The notes: a model not told the origin generated them from the letters alone. Numbered from the stretch's first letter, positions 32,188 to 44,830 are shown. The stretch is DNA of 64,000 nucleotides from Fistulifera solaris (GCA_030295235.1 AP026137.1:744001-808000); one strand, 5' to 3'. Made by a program: numbers and translations.

Positions 32188-34445
32188 TCAAGCGCTACCC
32201 CGGATAATGGACAAAGCAAAATCTTCCTGGGCTCGAAAGTCGCCCTCGTCGTCAGAAGAATCCGAGCTTGGCTGGGCATCCGTGTTTGACATAGCGCGTG
32301 CTAGCTTTGTCTCGGAATCATCTGATTCTACGGATGCATCATCGTCAAGCGTCGCAAGAGTAGCCATACCGTTTTCCGCCACCAAATCGCCTTTCTCGGC
32401 TTTCTCTTTGAGCTTCCTCTTTTTATGCTTATTGCGAATTCGTTCTTTCTCCTCTGCCTTGTCCTTTTCAAAGTTGGACACCACGCGCTCGCGAATTTTG
32501 CGCATGTATTCTGTTGCCGCAGTTTCAAGATCTTCCTTACTTTTCTGTATAGACTCTTCCGGTGCTACACTGATGAGTCCCTTGATGTCTTCTGCTTCTC
32601 CGGACTCGTTGAACTTAAAGTGTTTGTTGGGGGCATTGGTGCCGTCAATGCGGATTCTTTTGGTTTTCTCTCTTGATTTACCTCGGACAGCTTGACGGAT
32701 ATCGACTGATCGTTTAGCTTCTCAGGGTCGGTCCAGTTTTGTTCCTTCTTCGACACCAACAACTCGTCTCCGCTCTCCTCACTGTCACTGTCCACGCCTC
32801 GTTCGGTTTCAGGCGCTGTCTTGCCTTCCTTGGCCAGTCGTTTCGCTAGCTTCTCAGCCTTGATTTGCTCCTTCAGTCGCTGTAGCTTTCGATTGACATT
32901 CTTCTTTTCTCTTCTTTCTTCTCTGTCTTGAGTTTTATCCTTTAAGAATTTCAAGTCGGGCGTCGAAGAGAGACCAAGAGACTCGCTAAAGCTGTCTAGA
33001 TTCAAATCCTGCACACTGAACACCTCTTTGGATGGCATCAGATGAATGCAGCTCACGTAACTCTGATAAGCTTTCTTGGCCAAGCGCTGTAAATCAACAT
33101 TGGCAGCTACCAAAGACGCTGCTCTTTGCGTGACAACTACCGTCTTTGTGGGATTGATGCTGACTTTCTTTATGGGGACAGGAGCCGAATTCTTTGCCTG
33201 TAGCATTTCTATAAAACCTTTTTCTTCCTCTTTAGGAGTGAGAATCAAAAGTGACTTTCCGCCGTTGCGATACCGTGCCGTTCGACCAGCTCGGTGGATG
33301 TACATGTTACGATCTTCAGGGGCGTCCGCTTGAACGACCCAATCGACATTCGGAAAGTCAAGGCCTCGAGCAGCAATGTCAGTGGCAAATAAAACAGCGC
33401 GAGGTCGCTGCAGAAAATCGAAGTAGATCTGAGTGCGTTTGTGTTGAACCAGCTTTCCGTGAATCGCCATAACGGGTACCCCGGGCTGAAGCGAGCAGAA
33501 TAACTCCCACGCATGGCGGACTTGTGCGCAAGACGCCATGAATATAATCGTCTTGCATCGCAAATGTGTCTTTATGAATGAATAGATAGCATTCAACTTA
33601 TGCTCCAGCGGGACAACCACATAAGACTGTTGAAGCGAGTCCGGCGTCGATGTCTTTTCCTTGTCGTGAACTCCTAGGTACTCAGGTTTTCTTAAACTAA
33701 GCGTGGCTAAATCGGATACATCTGTCGTTTGAGTTGCCGAGAAAAGAAGTGTTTGTCGTGGACCGTCTGGTAAATAGCTAAGAATTCGAACCAACTGGTC
33801 CCGAAAGCCCATGTCAAGAATGCGGTCGGCTTCGTCCAAAACCAGAATTTTGAGTTCAGACATTTCAAAGTAAGGGGTCTGTTCTAAATGCTGCAGCAGT
33901 CGACCAGGCGTTGCAATGAAAATGTTCGTCGTGGCTACATGTTGTTGTTCCTCATGAAAATCTTTTTGCCTCCAATCAACAACCCCACCGAAAATGTGTG
34001 AAATTTCCCCGCTGCTTTGAGCACTTGAAATATCTGCACTGCCAACTCTCGTGTAGGAGATAATATGGCCGCACCCGGGCCATCCGCTGGCGTAAATCGG
34101 TGACGAAACAAACATTCGAGCACAGGCACGACGAACGCCAAGGTTTTTCCGCTTCCCGTCCTCGCGGCACCCAAAATATCGCGTCCAGCCAAAGCGTGTG
34201 GTATACAAGCATTCTGGATAGCAGTCATTGTAGTGTAAGGCGTTTTACACGCTTCTAAGCCTTGCAACGTCTTTTTCTGAAATAGGAAGGGCCCGAAACG
34301 CCATGGTCTGATTCAAGGGAGGAGCATAACCGCAAGCGGGCGCTTCCTCGACAACTCGCTTGCTCAACGAAGCGATTTCTTCTTCGAGCTGCTGCTTCGA
34401 CTCGGCTTTTCGCTTAGAATAGTTTCCTGTCTTTTTCTTCGCCAT
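32188..34445 (-). CDS. DDX10: DEAD-box RNA helicase DDX10/Dbp4, three frame breaks
   Basis: Nucleolar helicase for 18S rRNA processing. Single exon, about 752 residues when three breaks are set aside. Q-motif region: LPISEKTLQGLEACKTPY...AIQNACIPHAL. Motifs I-VI in order: ARTGSGKTLAF, SPTRELAVQIF, ATPGRLLQHLE, LVLDEADRILDMGF, LFSATQT, ATDIAARGLDFP, YIHRAGRTARY. The DDX10-specific extension follows (QSYVSCIHLMPSKEVF, LGLSSTPDLKFL), then a long Lys/Glu coiled tail (EYMRKIRERVVSNFEKDKAE). Breaks: T5 34272-34276 (one too many), T5 33963-33967 (one too few) and between about 32685 and 32740 (one too few). Flanked on both sides by the symporter paralogues, same strand. Confidence 0.9.
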
Positions 34446-34812
34446 GATACTCGTTACTTATAAAATAATATGGTCAAGGACGAACTTGAAATGCAAAGAA
34501 AATGAAATGTGCTCGACTGTTTTTTACTACGTGGTTGGCTGGAAAAGACGGCTCGACGATGGCCAGACCGACATGACTGAAAGGCAAAGCAGTCGTGAAC
34601 CCTAGAACCTACACTTCGTTCTATAGTAAATTTCGCAAGGATCACTAAAGCGATACGTTTATTGCAAATGAGAGATAATGCCTATGAGTAATCAAAGGCT
34701 TACTGCAAAAACACTTCACTAAACCATCGTCTTAATTTCATAACATCATTGAATCGGCGACCAAAGACCCGCACGACATAACTATCAAACCACAGATGAT
34801 GAGTAGTCATCC
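34446..34812. other. Intergenic region with hairpin-repeat tail
   Basis: A 367-bp gap. About 34572-34625 contains ATGACTGAAAGGCAAAGCAGTCGTG followed by CCTACACTTCGTTCTATAG, the same tail as the dispersed repeat family. Otherwise no gene. Confidence 0.5.
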
Positions 34813-37302
34813 TTACTCGTTCGAATCCGACTGCTTTGTTTTCTGTGTTTCATCGATCTGCTTAGAAGCTTCCTCTTCGCCCTCCATCGTAATGTCTTTG
34901 TCATACGGTTCAAGCCAAGAAAGCGTAAAAGTGGCTCACCCATGCTATTCTCTAACATTTGTACCAGCGCAAACACGATGACCGATCCAACAAATGCAGC
35001 AACCGAATCGACACCAGTATAGTCTTTGAACTGCTCCTGCACACAAGGTTCCACCGCGGGATCCCAAAGATTAGTAACGTTCTCGTCGAAGAAAGGGGGG
35101 AAAAGAGAGCTGGCAGCAGTACCATAGTCGTAGAACTCAGGCTTGTTGAACGGAAGGAGTAGCAATCCGTCTTTGGGCAGAACAAACTCAAGGACAATGC
35201 GGGCAGTAGCGCCAGTGAGAATGGAGCAGAGGGCGGCTCTGGGACTGGGATTGTTGACGTAAAAGCAAGCGAAGATTGCAGGGACCACTGTGGCGAGAAC
35301 GATATCAAAGGCAACAATGAGTAAGTACCCGGTGGCCCCTGCGGCACTATCGCTCGATTTGTAAAACGAGGCGATACAAGCTGAAGTTATCGTGAAAGGA
35401 ACGGTGGCCAATCGAGCGGCTAAAAGTAAGTTTTCTCTCGTTATAAGACCGGGAATGAATGCATCCAATTGCCGGAGCACATTATGAGAGAAAACGGTAC
35501 CCATAGCTAGAATTGCTCCATCGGCGGTCGACATAGATGCTGCAACGATTCCGATTAGACCCCATGCTCCCAGAAAGGGCGGTGCCTCGTGTGTCAAAAG
35601 CTTAATAAAAGCCTTGTCGTCAGGAAGCCAAGCACCGCAAGTAGGAAGGCCTAAAATTTCAGAACAAGAATCTGCTTCGAATTCAGCGTGTACGGAGTCA
35701 GGACCATAGTCTGCTCAAAGGAAGTCAAGGTGAGTAAGAATGTTTGTTGAAAGATTATATGGATAATCCAATCGTAGCTTACAATATCTTGTAATAGCTC
35801 CTAAATAGCCAAAAGGAACACCAATAAAGAACGTAAACAAACCTCCAATAAAGCACCCAATTTGCGCCGTCCTAGGACTGTTGGCGGCCATGCAGCGGAC
35901 TTGGAAGTCGAGCGCACCAACTAAATCGTAAATGTGTTAGACAGACGAGGTTGGGTGCAACCATTGATCCTTGGACCGAAAGATCTGGTATACATGAAAA
36001 GTACTTACTGTTTCCAACGGTGAGAATGAAAATGGTGCACCAGTTCCAAAAAAATTGCGTTTGGAAAAGGCGTAAGTGCTTGCGGGTCGGTCATTTGGTT
36101 GGAAAAAACAGGCCTGTCGCCGAATGGATACGCTCCGTTCTGATATCAAAATCGTAAGATGAGTTGAACTTACCGCGAAACTTTCCGTACTCGACGTGAA
36201 ACTTACATCAGCTCGGCAGTTCTCTCCGTTTACATCACACCACTTCGCAGCGTTGTAGCAGCAGCCATCGACGTTTGTGCAAGGGACACCATCATACATT
36301 TGGCACGATGCTTCGTCGGGGTATACGTATCCAGGAAACCCAATCGAAACGGGAGGTGAGTTTTGTTCGGCATTGGCGATGAACCAGTAGGCAACAATGA
36401 TACATCCTGTTAAACGTGTAAGTGAGATCAAGTGCGTAACGTAAGTTCTAATCACGACAATTCGCCATCGTACCTGACCAACCAAACACACCCTGAACGA
36501 CATCTGTGTACGCGACAGAGAAAAGTCCTCCGCTTACTGTGTAAGCCCAAACTATAGCCGCGGCCAGCCAGATTGCTACTGTATCGGAAATGTTCCACAC
36601 GTAGGCAGTGATGACGCCAATTCCGACCAGGTTGCCAGCGAGGAGCATCAGAAAGGAACAAAGGGTGGCCCCCGAAACGAGAAGCTCCACGATCTTTCCG
36701 TAGCGCCTCGCAAGAACATCCGGGAGAGTCAAAGCTTTTTCTGCGTTCATCTTTCTAGCAAACAAGAGAGCGTTAAGAATGAGGGAGCATCCAAGACCGA
36801 TAGGAATGCATGCTCCATCATAAAAATGATATTTGTAAGACAGATCAACATTGCCCAAGAGAGTATTCGAATCAATCGACTGTGCGCCAAGTGTCATGGC
36901 GACGATCCACAAGGGAAGAGAATGGCCGGCAACAAAGTAGTTCTCGGCCTCACCGTCGACAAAAAAGTACGACAAAACGCCAATCGCAAATGATAGAATA
37001 ATAGACGCTCCGACAGCGATGGCAAAGCCAACACTCGGATCTACAGGAGAAAGACTTTATGAGTGAGAGTCGTCCTTTTTCTCACTAGAAATATCACGGC
37101 GTGTCGATGCATACGTACCGCTGACGGGCTCCGGACACGGAATAGCGCACACATCGTTTTGACAGCAAGAATCGGCAGCCGGGATGGGGCCTCCTACAAT
37201 GGCTTCGAATTCTGCATTTAGATCGGGATCAGCAATGCAGTCGGCTGCAACTTTCGCAGCACAAAACACTCCAGTGAGTGCTGCCAAAAGAAAAGGACGC
37301 AT
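34813..37302 (-). CDS. Sodium:solute symporter family protein, copy 2 (two frame breaks)
   Basis: Tandem paralogue of the gene at 28.5-31.0 kb, same strand, same six-exon layout and splice phases. The signal peptide (MRPFLLAALTGVFCAAKVAA), both Cys-rich loops and SSS helices match closely (GEAENYFVAGHSLPLWIVAM, LGAQSIDSNTLLGNVDLSY, MSTADGAILAMGTVFSHN). Exon 3 joins at WSG to IIVAYWFIANAEQ-type sequence. Breaks lie at A7 36048-36054 (one too many; correction restores IFWNWCTIF) and A4 34927-34930 (one too few; correction restores FTLSWLEPYDKDI and a C-terminus like copy 1, stop at 34813-34815). Without the second correction the frame runs to 34785. Divergence is mostly silent or conservative, so both copies look selected for function. 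Confidence 0.85.
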
Positions 37303-37960
37303 AATTTTATCTTCTAGGGAGTAATACTTTTCAAGCTTTGCACATCCAATGAATGACGAAGGATAAGAACAAAATGAACGATGATGTGCGCAGATCACAA
37401 CACAATCTCGTCATTCATCCTCATCTTCCCATCTTCTCGGACGGAACTTGCAAAGTTCGCAGATGAAGACATTTGTATAAGCTTATACTGTAGTACCGCA
37501 AAGGCTTTCTGTCTGTACCCTCGAAGTTGAAGAACGACAGAATTCCTAGACGCTGTACTTCGTGTTCCTTACTTCGATCCGTGTTGGCTATCGCACCGCA
37601 CCGAGAATCCGGGTTCAAATTAAGAAGTTGTACTGTAATACTGGCAGCATGGTCAGTAAAGCATGATATTGTCGCTCATTATTCTCGTTCTGTAAGCAGT
37701 TCTTTCCTTCCTTTTTATGAACAATTTTATCAGCAAGTATTTGCAATAAACAACGTTCTGCTAAATTCAAAAGAAGAAAGGAAACACGCTGTTTGTTTTT
37801 TGTGTTGTCGTTGTTGCAAATGATTTTTTGACGCGACACGGCGGCAAACGCGACGGACAAGGGAAATTGTGGAATCCTTAATCTTACTCGGGTTGAGCGA
37901 TTAGCAATATACCTTTTCTCTTTTTATTATTCTTCATTATTTCTCATTTCATTCTACAAA
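37303..37960. other. Intergenic region between divergent genes
   Basis: A 658-bp gap between symporter copy 2 (-) and the cupin gene (+), likely holding both promoters. Short open frames only. AT-rich just upstream of the cupin ATG (37905-37950). Confidence 0.45.
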
Positions 37961-38482
37961 ATGATGTATTCTCAACCAGAACGGAAGCAATCGATGGGCA
38001 TGCTAGCTAAAGCAGCAAAATCTCCGTCACGGTCTACCCTTTCCATATTCTTGTTGGGTCTTCTAGTCGGGTTACTATTTCCGCGCAATCTTTCGGTGAA
38101 ACCAAGCGTCACTTCCATGCCTCACGGAGTCTTACTTCATCTTTCCGACATTCCGTTTCGACCAACATCACATGTAGATGACCACGGTCAAGCCATTATG
38201 AAGCAGCAATTTATAGAACCCTTTGCGATCCCTCGCATGACGGGGTTTTCCGTGGCTACTTTTCGTCCGGGTCAGACGGTAAAATCGCATGCACACGAAA
38301 ATATGGTGGAAATCTTTTACGTCTTATCCGGAACCGGCTACGTGAAAATCGATGAGAAGGTGACGAGTTTAACGACGGGGCATTTCTTTGCAGTCGTTCC
38401 GGGTGAATCGCATAGTTTATGGGTGGACGAGTCGGAAACACAAGATATGCAAGTTGCGCTTTACGGTGTGATTGTCGAGTAA
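37961..38482 (+). CDS. Cupin-domain protein with N-terminal membrane anchor
   Basis: 173 residues, single exon. A basic N-terminus and one hydrophobic helix (LSIFLLGLLVGLLF) precede a single small-barrel cupin domain. Motif 1 reads GQTVKSHAHENMVEIFYVLSG, with two His and one Glu as probable metal ligands; motif 2 reads GHFFAVVPGESHSLWV with the fourth His. The domain is complete, so a metal-bound cupin in the secretory system or an organelle is likely; the substrate cannot be told. Convergent with SURF6 (51 bp between stop codons). Confidence 0.82.
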   Translation: MMYSQPERKQSMGMLAKAAKSPSRSTLSIFLLGLLVGLLFPRNLSVKPSVTSMPHGVLLHLSDIPFRPTSHVDDHGQAIMKQQFIEPFAIPRMTGFSVATFRPGQTVKSHAHENMVEIFYVLSGTGYVKIDEKVTSLTTGHFFAVVPGESHSLWVDESETQDMQVALYGVIVE

Positions 38483-38533
38483 TCAATGTATTGTTAACAT
38501 ATGCATCATCAATTTACCTAGAGTCAGACTAGT

Positions 38534-39648
38534 TTACTGTCCCTTCTTCTTTGGACTGTTCAAAAAGTCCCTCTTCTTGCCTTCAAAACCTGCGCGAGAC
38601 AGACGCTTCCCGCTATCTTGATCACCATCCTTCACAATTTTCTTTTTGCTCAAATTAGCCCCAATGGCACCGCCCTTCTTGCGCGCATCCAGATTGTGAT
38701 TACGAATCGTCTGGCGTTCGTCTTTCTTCTCTTTGACTTGTTCCAGACGAGTCTTCCAAGCCTTTTGGCTTTTGGCTTTCTTAGCCGCCTTGCGTTTCAA
38801 AACCTTCTTGATCTTGGAAGGATCGCTCTTTACTCTTTGACCGTCCGCTTCTTTCAAAGTATCCGACCACTGCATTTCCATAGCCTTTGCTTTATCTTCT
38901 TCGGTTCCCTTCTTGAGTTGTTCTAACTTCTGTTGCTTCGCTTCCGCGTCGGCAAGCATCTTTTTCAAATTTTTCGTTTTCGACAAGTTGCCCAAGGCTT
39001 TGTTTGCGGCTAAATAGTTGGACGACTCGGCCTTGTTCAAACCAGCAAGTCGTCCAAAATCCAATTTCGCCAAATCTTCTGCTGGATCCACCGTAGATCC
39101 CATGCGGTAGTTTGTCTTGTTGTCGCGGGTGTCGACTTTGGAAGAACTCGCTTTCTTGCGTTTCGCGGCTTCTTCTTGACGTTTCTGTTTCTCGGCCCGG
39201 CGTGCCGCACGTTTGCTGACTTGATCCGGATTCGAAGGACGCTGGCCTTGTTGGCTAGCGATTTTGGCCTGTAATTTGGCGCGGAGTGCTTCGATGCGCG
39301 ACTGATGCGGTGACACGACGGGTTCGGGTACACGACTGTCCTCCGGCTCTTCCGCATCATCTTCGTCGTCGCGTGCCACGAATTTCTCGGACTCGAGCTG
39401 CTCCTTTTGCGAGTCGTCGTTTCGGCTTGTTCGGGGTCTAATTTACGACGCTTACCCGCCTTGGCGGCCGCTTTCCGGGCTTCCTTCGAACCTTCCGTGA
39501 CACCGCGGTAGTACGGATTCTTTGGATTAAAATCATCACCCGATTGCCCCGCAATGTACAATTTGCTGGGGATCATATCCACGATCATATCAAAGAAGTC
39601 ATTGTGCTCCTTGAGCTCGGAAAGCATTTGTCGAGAAGAAATACCCAT
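38534..39648 (-). CDS. SURF6: SURF6/Rrp14 ribosome biogenesis protein, one frame break
   Basis: Nucleolar protein for pre-rRNA processing. About 371 residues. The N-terminal Rrp14 motif (SELKEHNDFFDMIVDMIPSK, then LYI) is clear, and the basic C-terminal SURF6 domain follows: IEALRAKLQAKIASQQGQRP, then LAKLDFGRLAGL, MQWSDTLKEADGQRVKSD and ARKKGGAIGANLSKKKI. The frame changes at T4 39405-39408 (one too few); correction gives RKKEQLESEKFVARDDEDD. Lys/Arg-rich coiled coil throughout, as in the family. Confidence 0.88.
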
Positions 39649-40637
39649 GGTTGTTTTGATTTGCTATTTTCTCGTTGACAAGCAAGAAAGTGCGGTGTGA
39701 AAGAACACGAAAAGATTGCGGGGGCAAGGTTGCGGTTGGTTTGCAGCTTGCAGCCTCATCTTCTTGACGGATATAACGACAGACGCTCATTTGGTTAGTC
39801 TCTCCTTCATTAGAGATAGGGAACATGGAGGAGGAGGAGGAGGAGGAGGAGGAGGCGGAGGGAGGAGTTGACAGCAAAAACGCTAACACTTTACTCAAAA
39901 GTACATACCGGTACTTGCAAAACACCGCACGGACGAACAGACGATGGTTTTTTCCGCCTACATGGCGATTTTCGATCGAAATCGGAATGCGCCTTGGTTA
40001 TTATTGGCGCTTTTTGGGGAGAAAAATTCGTCCTATAACAAGATTCAGAAAATGCCGAAGCAAGTGGACATTTAGGATTTTATTAATGTTACAGATGACG
40101 TCCACTTATCCATTTTGATAGTCTTATAGTACTTATAGTTTTACATGTGTTTCTAAAAACAGCTTCAAGGAAAATTCTCCCGCGAAGCATGCAGTGTCCA
40201 AAAAAAGTCGGAAGGGCGCGAGTTGTCCGTTCAGAATCTATATCGATCAAAGTGTATTCTTGTGTCATAAGAGCTCGAAATTTTCGTCTAAATACATTAT
40301 GCGGGTGCGCGAACGGAATTAGAAAATATGCCGCCCTGCGTGCCAACGATTGGAACAGAGACAGAAAATAGACGCAAACTTCCTAAATCCCCCCCTCAAA
40401 AATCACCGACCCGACTCGTCCGAAAAAGCCAAGGAAGCGTGCGAGACTCCTACAAAACTTCAGAAATAATAACATCGACTGCAATGCCATTCGAACGCCA
40501 ACCAAGCATCATTTTTATTTCTCGACGTTGAAAGTCTTGGGGCATTGGAGACGGAACCGACGAGTCGGCATTTCAGTTTCTTTCACTATCGAACAATCCT
40601 TCTTTTACACACTATACATTCATAACTTCTACGAACG
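39649..40637. other. Intergenic region with (GGA)n tract
   Basis: A 989-bp gap between divergent SURF6 (-) and subtilase (+). It holds the GGA microsatellite near 39824 and several weak open frames (for example 40328-40531) with no family resemblance. Both promoters should lie here. Confidence 0.45.
39824..39858. repeat. (GGA)n microsatellite
   Basis: About nine GGA trinucleotides, interrupted by GCGGAG, in the upstream region of SURF6. Confidence 0.9.
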
Positions 40638-42567
40638 ATGCGATCCTTTTCCCAGATTCTCAGCTGTGTGGCTCTCACATGGATGATAATGATGACGTCC
40701 GCCGATGCTACTTCTGAGGGACGATTTTCCCGATCGCGGCGGCTAGAAGGCTACGTGAACGTAGTGATTACGTTGAAGGAAGAAACATCGTTGCAAGAAT
40801 TCATCGATCGACTTTCTTTCTTTGGTGCAACTCTTACGGTAACATTTCGCCGTACTCATGCGTTGGCGGTAACAATGCCGGAGGAGTTAGTCGGCTTATT
40901 AGAGCTAGACTCGCAAGTGAAATCGATTGAAGATGATGCGCCTTTTACGTCGTTCTCAGAGACGGTTCCTTGGGGTATTACTTCGATCCAAGGTCATGAT
41001 TCCTCGATTCCCCCCTCCCGTGAATACGGGAAGTTGCTTCGGTATTTGTGTCATTGATACTGGACTACAGGTATCACATCCTGATATTGTAAGTTTCATT
41101 TTTTTATTTGTTCCGCGACTCGTAAGTTTCTCACGCGCCTTGATTTCTTATCTCCAGCCTTTCACTGTAGGACAGCCCAACATTCAAGGGGCGGAGTTCA
41201 ATCTGAATCCGGAAGAGCGATGGTACCGACCCGCGCCGGCTGCTTTGCATGGAACACACGTTGCGGTGCGTCGACCGAACTAGAAACATAAAACGCATTG
41301 TCATTTCTGCGAGTATCTCACACATTCTGATTTTGTTCAACAGGGTACTATTATCGCGCAGATGAACAACAATATGGGTGTAGCCGGAATCATCGATGAC
41401 CCTGCCAACTATTGCTTACTCATCGCTCGCGTCTTTCCGGACTATGGAGATGTCACCGATGAGTCCATGGTGGATGCCGCACTCGAATGGTGTGTCGACA
41501 GCGGCGCCAAAGTCATCAATTTGAGTTTAGGAGGACCTCGATCCAACGAAAACAGTCGAGCGATCTACAACTCGATTGTAGAAGAAGGCACACTCGTCGT
41601 GGCTTCTTCGGGGAACCGGGCTGGAGGTACTTACATATATCCGGCTAGCTACGATAGTGTTCTCAGTGTAGGTGCTGTGGATCGAAATCTAGATCGACCG
41701 GTCTTTTCCGTCTACAATGATCAGGTCGATCTTTGCGCCCCGGGGGTCGACGTGTTATCGACAGTGCCCAAAACGGTCGTGTACGACGACCAAGGTGGGG
41801 TCTATGAAGCCCAAATGTTGCACTTCTCTCCCATGCCGGAAGCAGACACCATGCAAGCACCCCTGGCCGTTTGTTCGGTGGATGATTGTGGAGATGCTAC
41901 TGGCCGAGTTTGTCTCATGGAAAGAGGACAAAGCAGCTTTTTGGACAAGGCTATCGAATGCCAGTCTTCTGGTGGTGTAGCACTCATCCTTTACAATTTC
42001 GATGACTCTTTGTTCAGTGGAACTCTTGGCGAGGCGAACGCTGTCAATATCCCTGTCATGAGTCTTCCCAGAGCTCAAGGACTCACTTTGACCGGTCGAT
42101 CATCCGTTGCCATTGAGTTTCAGAATGGCGGCTACGCGTCACTCTCGGGAACATCCATGGCCAGTCCGCATGTCGTCGGAGTGGCTGCTAAGATCTGGGC
42201 AGCGCGCCCGGATTGTTCCAACTTTCAAATTCGAGAAGCGCTCGAAGCGACAGCCCTAGACTTAGGATCTAGTGGCAAAGACATTTTCTATGGGCATGGT
42301 ATGGTCCAGGCCGCTGATGCGTACCAGTACTTGCTAACATTGCCACCACCGTGTGGCTTGGGGGGTGGAGAGACTACAGACACGACGGGAGGTGGGGCTC
42401 CGGACAACACGAACTTTGTTTACGACCAGTTGAATGGTTCACCGCCGAAGAAGGTGGTCGAAGAGATCGTCATAGAGGGTGCCAGCAAGATGGCGCCCGA
42501 CGACTCTGCACGCGGCGGTCTCACCCGTCGACGCATGTTGAAAGGAACGACTGCAACCAGAATGTAA
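40638..42567 (+). CDS. Subtilisin-like serine protease (S8) with PA insert, one frame break
   Basis: Secreted or vacuolar protease. Exons are 40638-41088, 41158-41265 and 41344-42567; introns are 69 and 78 nt. Signal peptide MRSFSQILSCVALTWMIMM; I9-type propeptide (YVNVVITLKEETSLQEFIDR); catalytic Asp in GICVIDTG, His in LHGTHVA split by intron 2 (GTIIAQMNNN follows), and Ser in LSGTSMASPHVVG; oxyanion Asn region ASSGN. A PA-like insert (VCLMERGQSSFLDKAIEC, GGVALILYNF) sits before the Ser block. The tail is Gly/Thr rich with a basic end. The C6 run 41010-41015 carries one base too many; removing it joins SIPP to VNTGSCFGICVIDTG. Corrected length about 593 residues. Intron 1 acceptor could also be 18 nt further on. 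Confidence 0.9.
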
Positions 42568-42678
42568 ATTCGTTCATCTACGCCACCTCTACAATTACAC
42601 CGAGATGGCATACACCCAATATTGTAAAATAAGAATATCAAATAAGGGGACGAATGAAAATTCTTGCAATGTTCTAGC

Positions 42679-44435
42679 TTATTTTAGATCAACAGGTAAA
42701 CCCATTTTATCCAGACGATCTTCCAATGCAGTCTTTTGCTTCAACCCGTACTTGCGTTCGTCCCCTGGAAGGACCTTACCCAACGTGCTGCCTTCCGCAC
42801 GGGCTAAATCCTCCGCATCGAGACCTTGCTTTATGATTTGCTTTTCTAAAGCAGCGATCGTGCGCTTCAGCAATCGCTTTTCATTTCTCCTGTGCCGAAT
42901 GGCCATTCTTTGATTGTAGGACAGGAGACGGAACAGGCTTTTGTCTTTGATCAAGGCATTGTCTTCCTCTTCGGTTTGTGGATACTTTCCGAGCTGTCTA
43001 GTTACAGCTTCGATGACCGATGTCAGCACAGCGGCTTCATTTCCGGGAGAGATAGTTCTGGAGTAATCGAACGCATTCAGCGGCTTGCCGCGAGTATCAT
43101 CGGGTGTCATCTGCATCAGTCTCAGATATTCGAGCATTTCGGTCGGGTAACGATCCGCGTAGCATGGAAAGTCTACAGTATTGGCCCGACCTACGGATTC
43201 CAGAAATTGCAGCTTCTCTTCAGCCAAGGGATCTACCGGAATGTTTTCATCGTTTAACTCTTTGATAAACGAGGCTGTTCGAGGCGCAATGGAAACAGTG
43301 ACATCGACGGAATTGAAAGGATTGCGCTCGACGGCAAATCCATACAATAACAAGAGTTCGGCGTTGGACTTAGGACCGTATGAAATATAAATCTGTTCCA
43401 TTCTACGGTATCCCCGGTCCGCATACAAGATGACTTCCTCGTCACCACTTTTGAGAAAAGCCAGTCTCCGCTTTGACGAGCGTCGATGTACGCTTGTGAA
43501 AACGGAGAATGATTGATCAAGTCGGCATAAGGAACCAGCGCCAAGGTCTCTCCTTGACTCAAGTTCCGCAGACGAATGGCCCTCGAAAAGAGCATGGTAA
43601 AGGCCCACGTCCAGTTTTCCATAGTAAAATGTTCTTTGGGAAATCGATCGGGAAATCGAGCTATCAAACCGTTGTCGCCTCCTAATAAAGCGTCGTATTC
43701 TCGCTTCAATTTCATTTGCAAGCTCTTGGTAGCAGCAATGACAGGAGATCCTTTCAAGAACGCCAAATCATCGTCACTCCAAGTAAAGGTAGGTGATACT
43801 TCGTCCGTTGTGGGCAATACATCAAGATACGGCTTCCAGTACGACTGGTCGGCCATGACAAATTTTTCGTAAATCAAATGACACGCAATCGCCAAATACT
43901 CATTGATTTCACTCGGCAAAGCATCCTTCCCGAGTGCTTTTCGGGCATTCGATTTGGTCATACACATTTTCATGGGAATTTTCAGCAATTCATCTCCGTC
44001 ATTAATGTCACGACGAGCCAAGAGTCCTCGACCCGATGACTCGTTCGTGATTTCATCTTTCGTGTCGGTACTGATCGCCATGGGATGGGGTGCTTCTCCC
44101 CACGACGACTGCTCCGACAAATATACATCGCCTTCTTTTGAGAGCCACTGAATGAGATTCGCATTCGCACTGAGTTTGACGTCTCCTTGGCTACCGCCTT
44201 TCATGAGTCCTTTCATTTTCATTTCTTTTTCAAACGTTTCGATCGCTTCGAAACCGCCCGTGTTCTCGCGCAAAGCTTTCGCCCATTCACTTTCGGAGCC
44301 ATCTCCTCCGGCCATGTGTATGCAAGTCGTCTTTGATGAACGAACGATGGGACGAGAAAAGGCATTCACGAACAAACATATTGTTGTCGAGGAGATTACA
44401 AGACACGCTGTGAGAAATAAACTAGAATTCTTCAT
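42679..44435 (-). CDS. SET-domain protein, RuBisCO LSMT-like, plastid-targeted, one frame break
   Basis: Lysine methyltransferase of the LSMT/SETD6 group. About 585 residues. The chosen ATG (44435) gives a signal peptide MKNSSLFLTACLVISSTTIC and LFVNAFSRP, a cleavage motif with Phe at +1, so plastid import is likely; a further upstream ATG at 44642 exists but adds no motif. SET domain: GRGLLARRDINDGDELLKIP, YWKPYLDVLP, ALVPYADLINHSPFSQAY, ISYGPKSNAELLLLYGF. The LSMT substrate-binding domain follows (YPTEMLEYLRLMQMT) to a helical end. The frame changes at T4 43449-43452 (one too few), restoring LFSKSGDEEVILYADRGY. The protein target is unknown; large-subunit Rubisco or aldolase are the plant precedents. 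Confidence 0.87.
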
Positions 44436-44830
44436 CACTTTCGGTTTGCAGTTGTCTAAATCGATTGCGGTACTTCTTCGGATAGATAGGGGTCGAAAGA
44501 GTGATACGTTGCTGCTTGTTTTCTTCTCCTCTGCTATAGAGCAAGTAATGCCTATCTTGGAGGAGCAAAAATAGAAGAAGTTTGGCTGCGATGTTATTGT
44601 TGTTGTTTTTGTTGTTGTTGAAGTGAAAAGGGGCGCCAACACCGACGTCGCTCCGGGAATGTTTTAAAGAATGACGTCAACTACGTTTTTCTCCTCCCTA
44701 GCCTGGCCTGCGACCGTAGCCTCTTTCGGACAACCACCGAAAAAGGATGTCGAAAACAAATTTTTTTCTTTTCTTTCATTGGAACTGTTCTTTCATTCGT
44801 CGTTAACTCCAATCATAGATCCGTAGCACA
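44436..44830. other. Divergent promoter region
   Basis: A 395-bp gap between the LSMT-like gene (-) and NOP53 (+). It contains a (TTG)n-like tract (44592-44622, GTTATTGTTGTTGTTTTTGTTGTTG) and T-rich 44760-44780. No gene. Confidence 0.5.
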
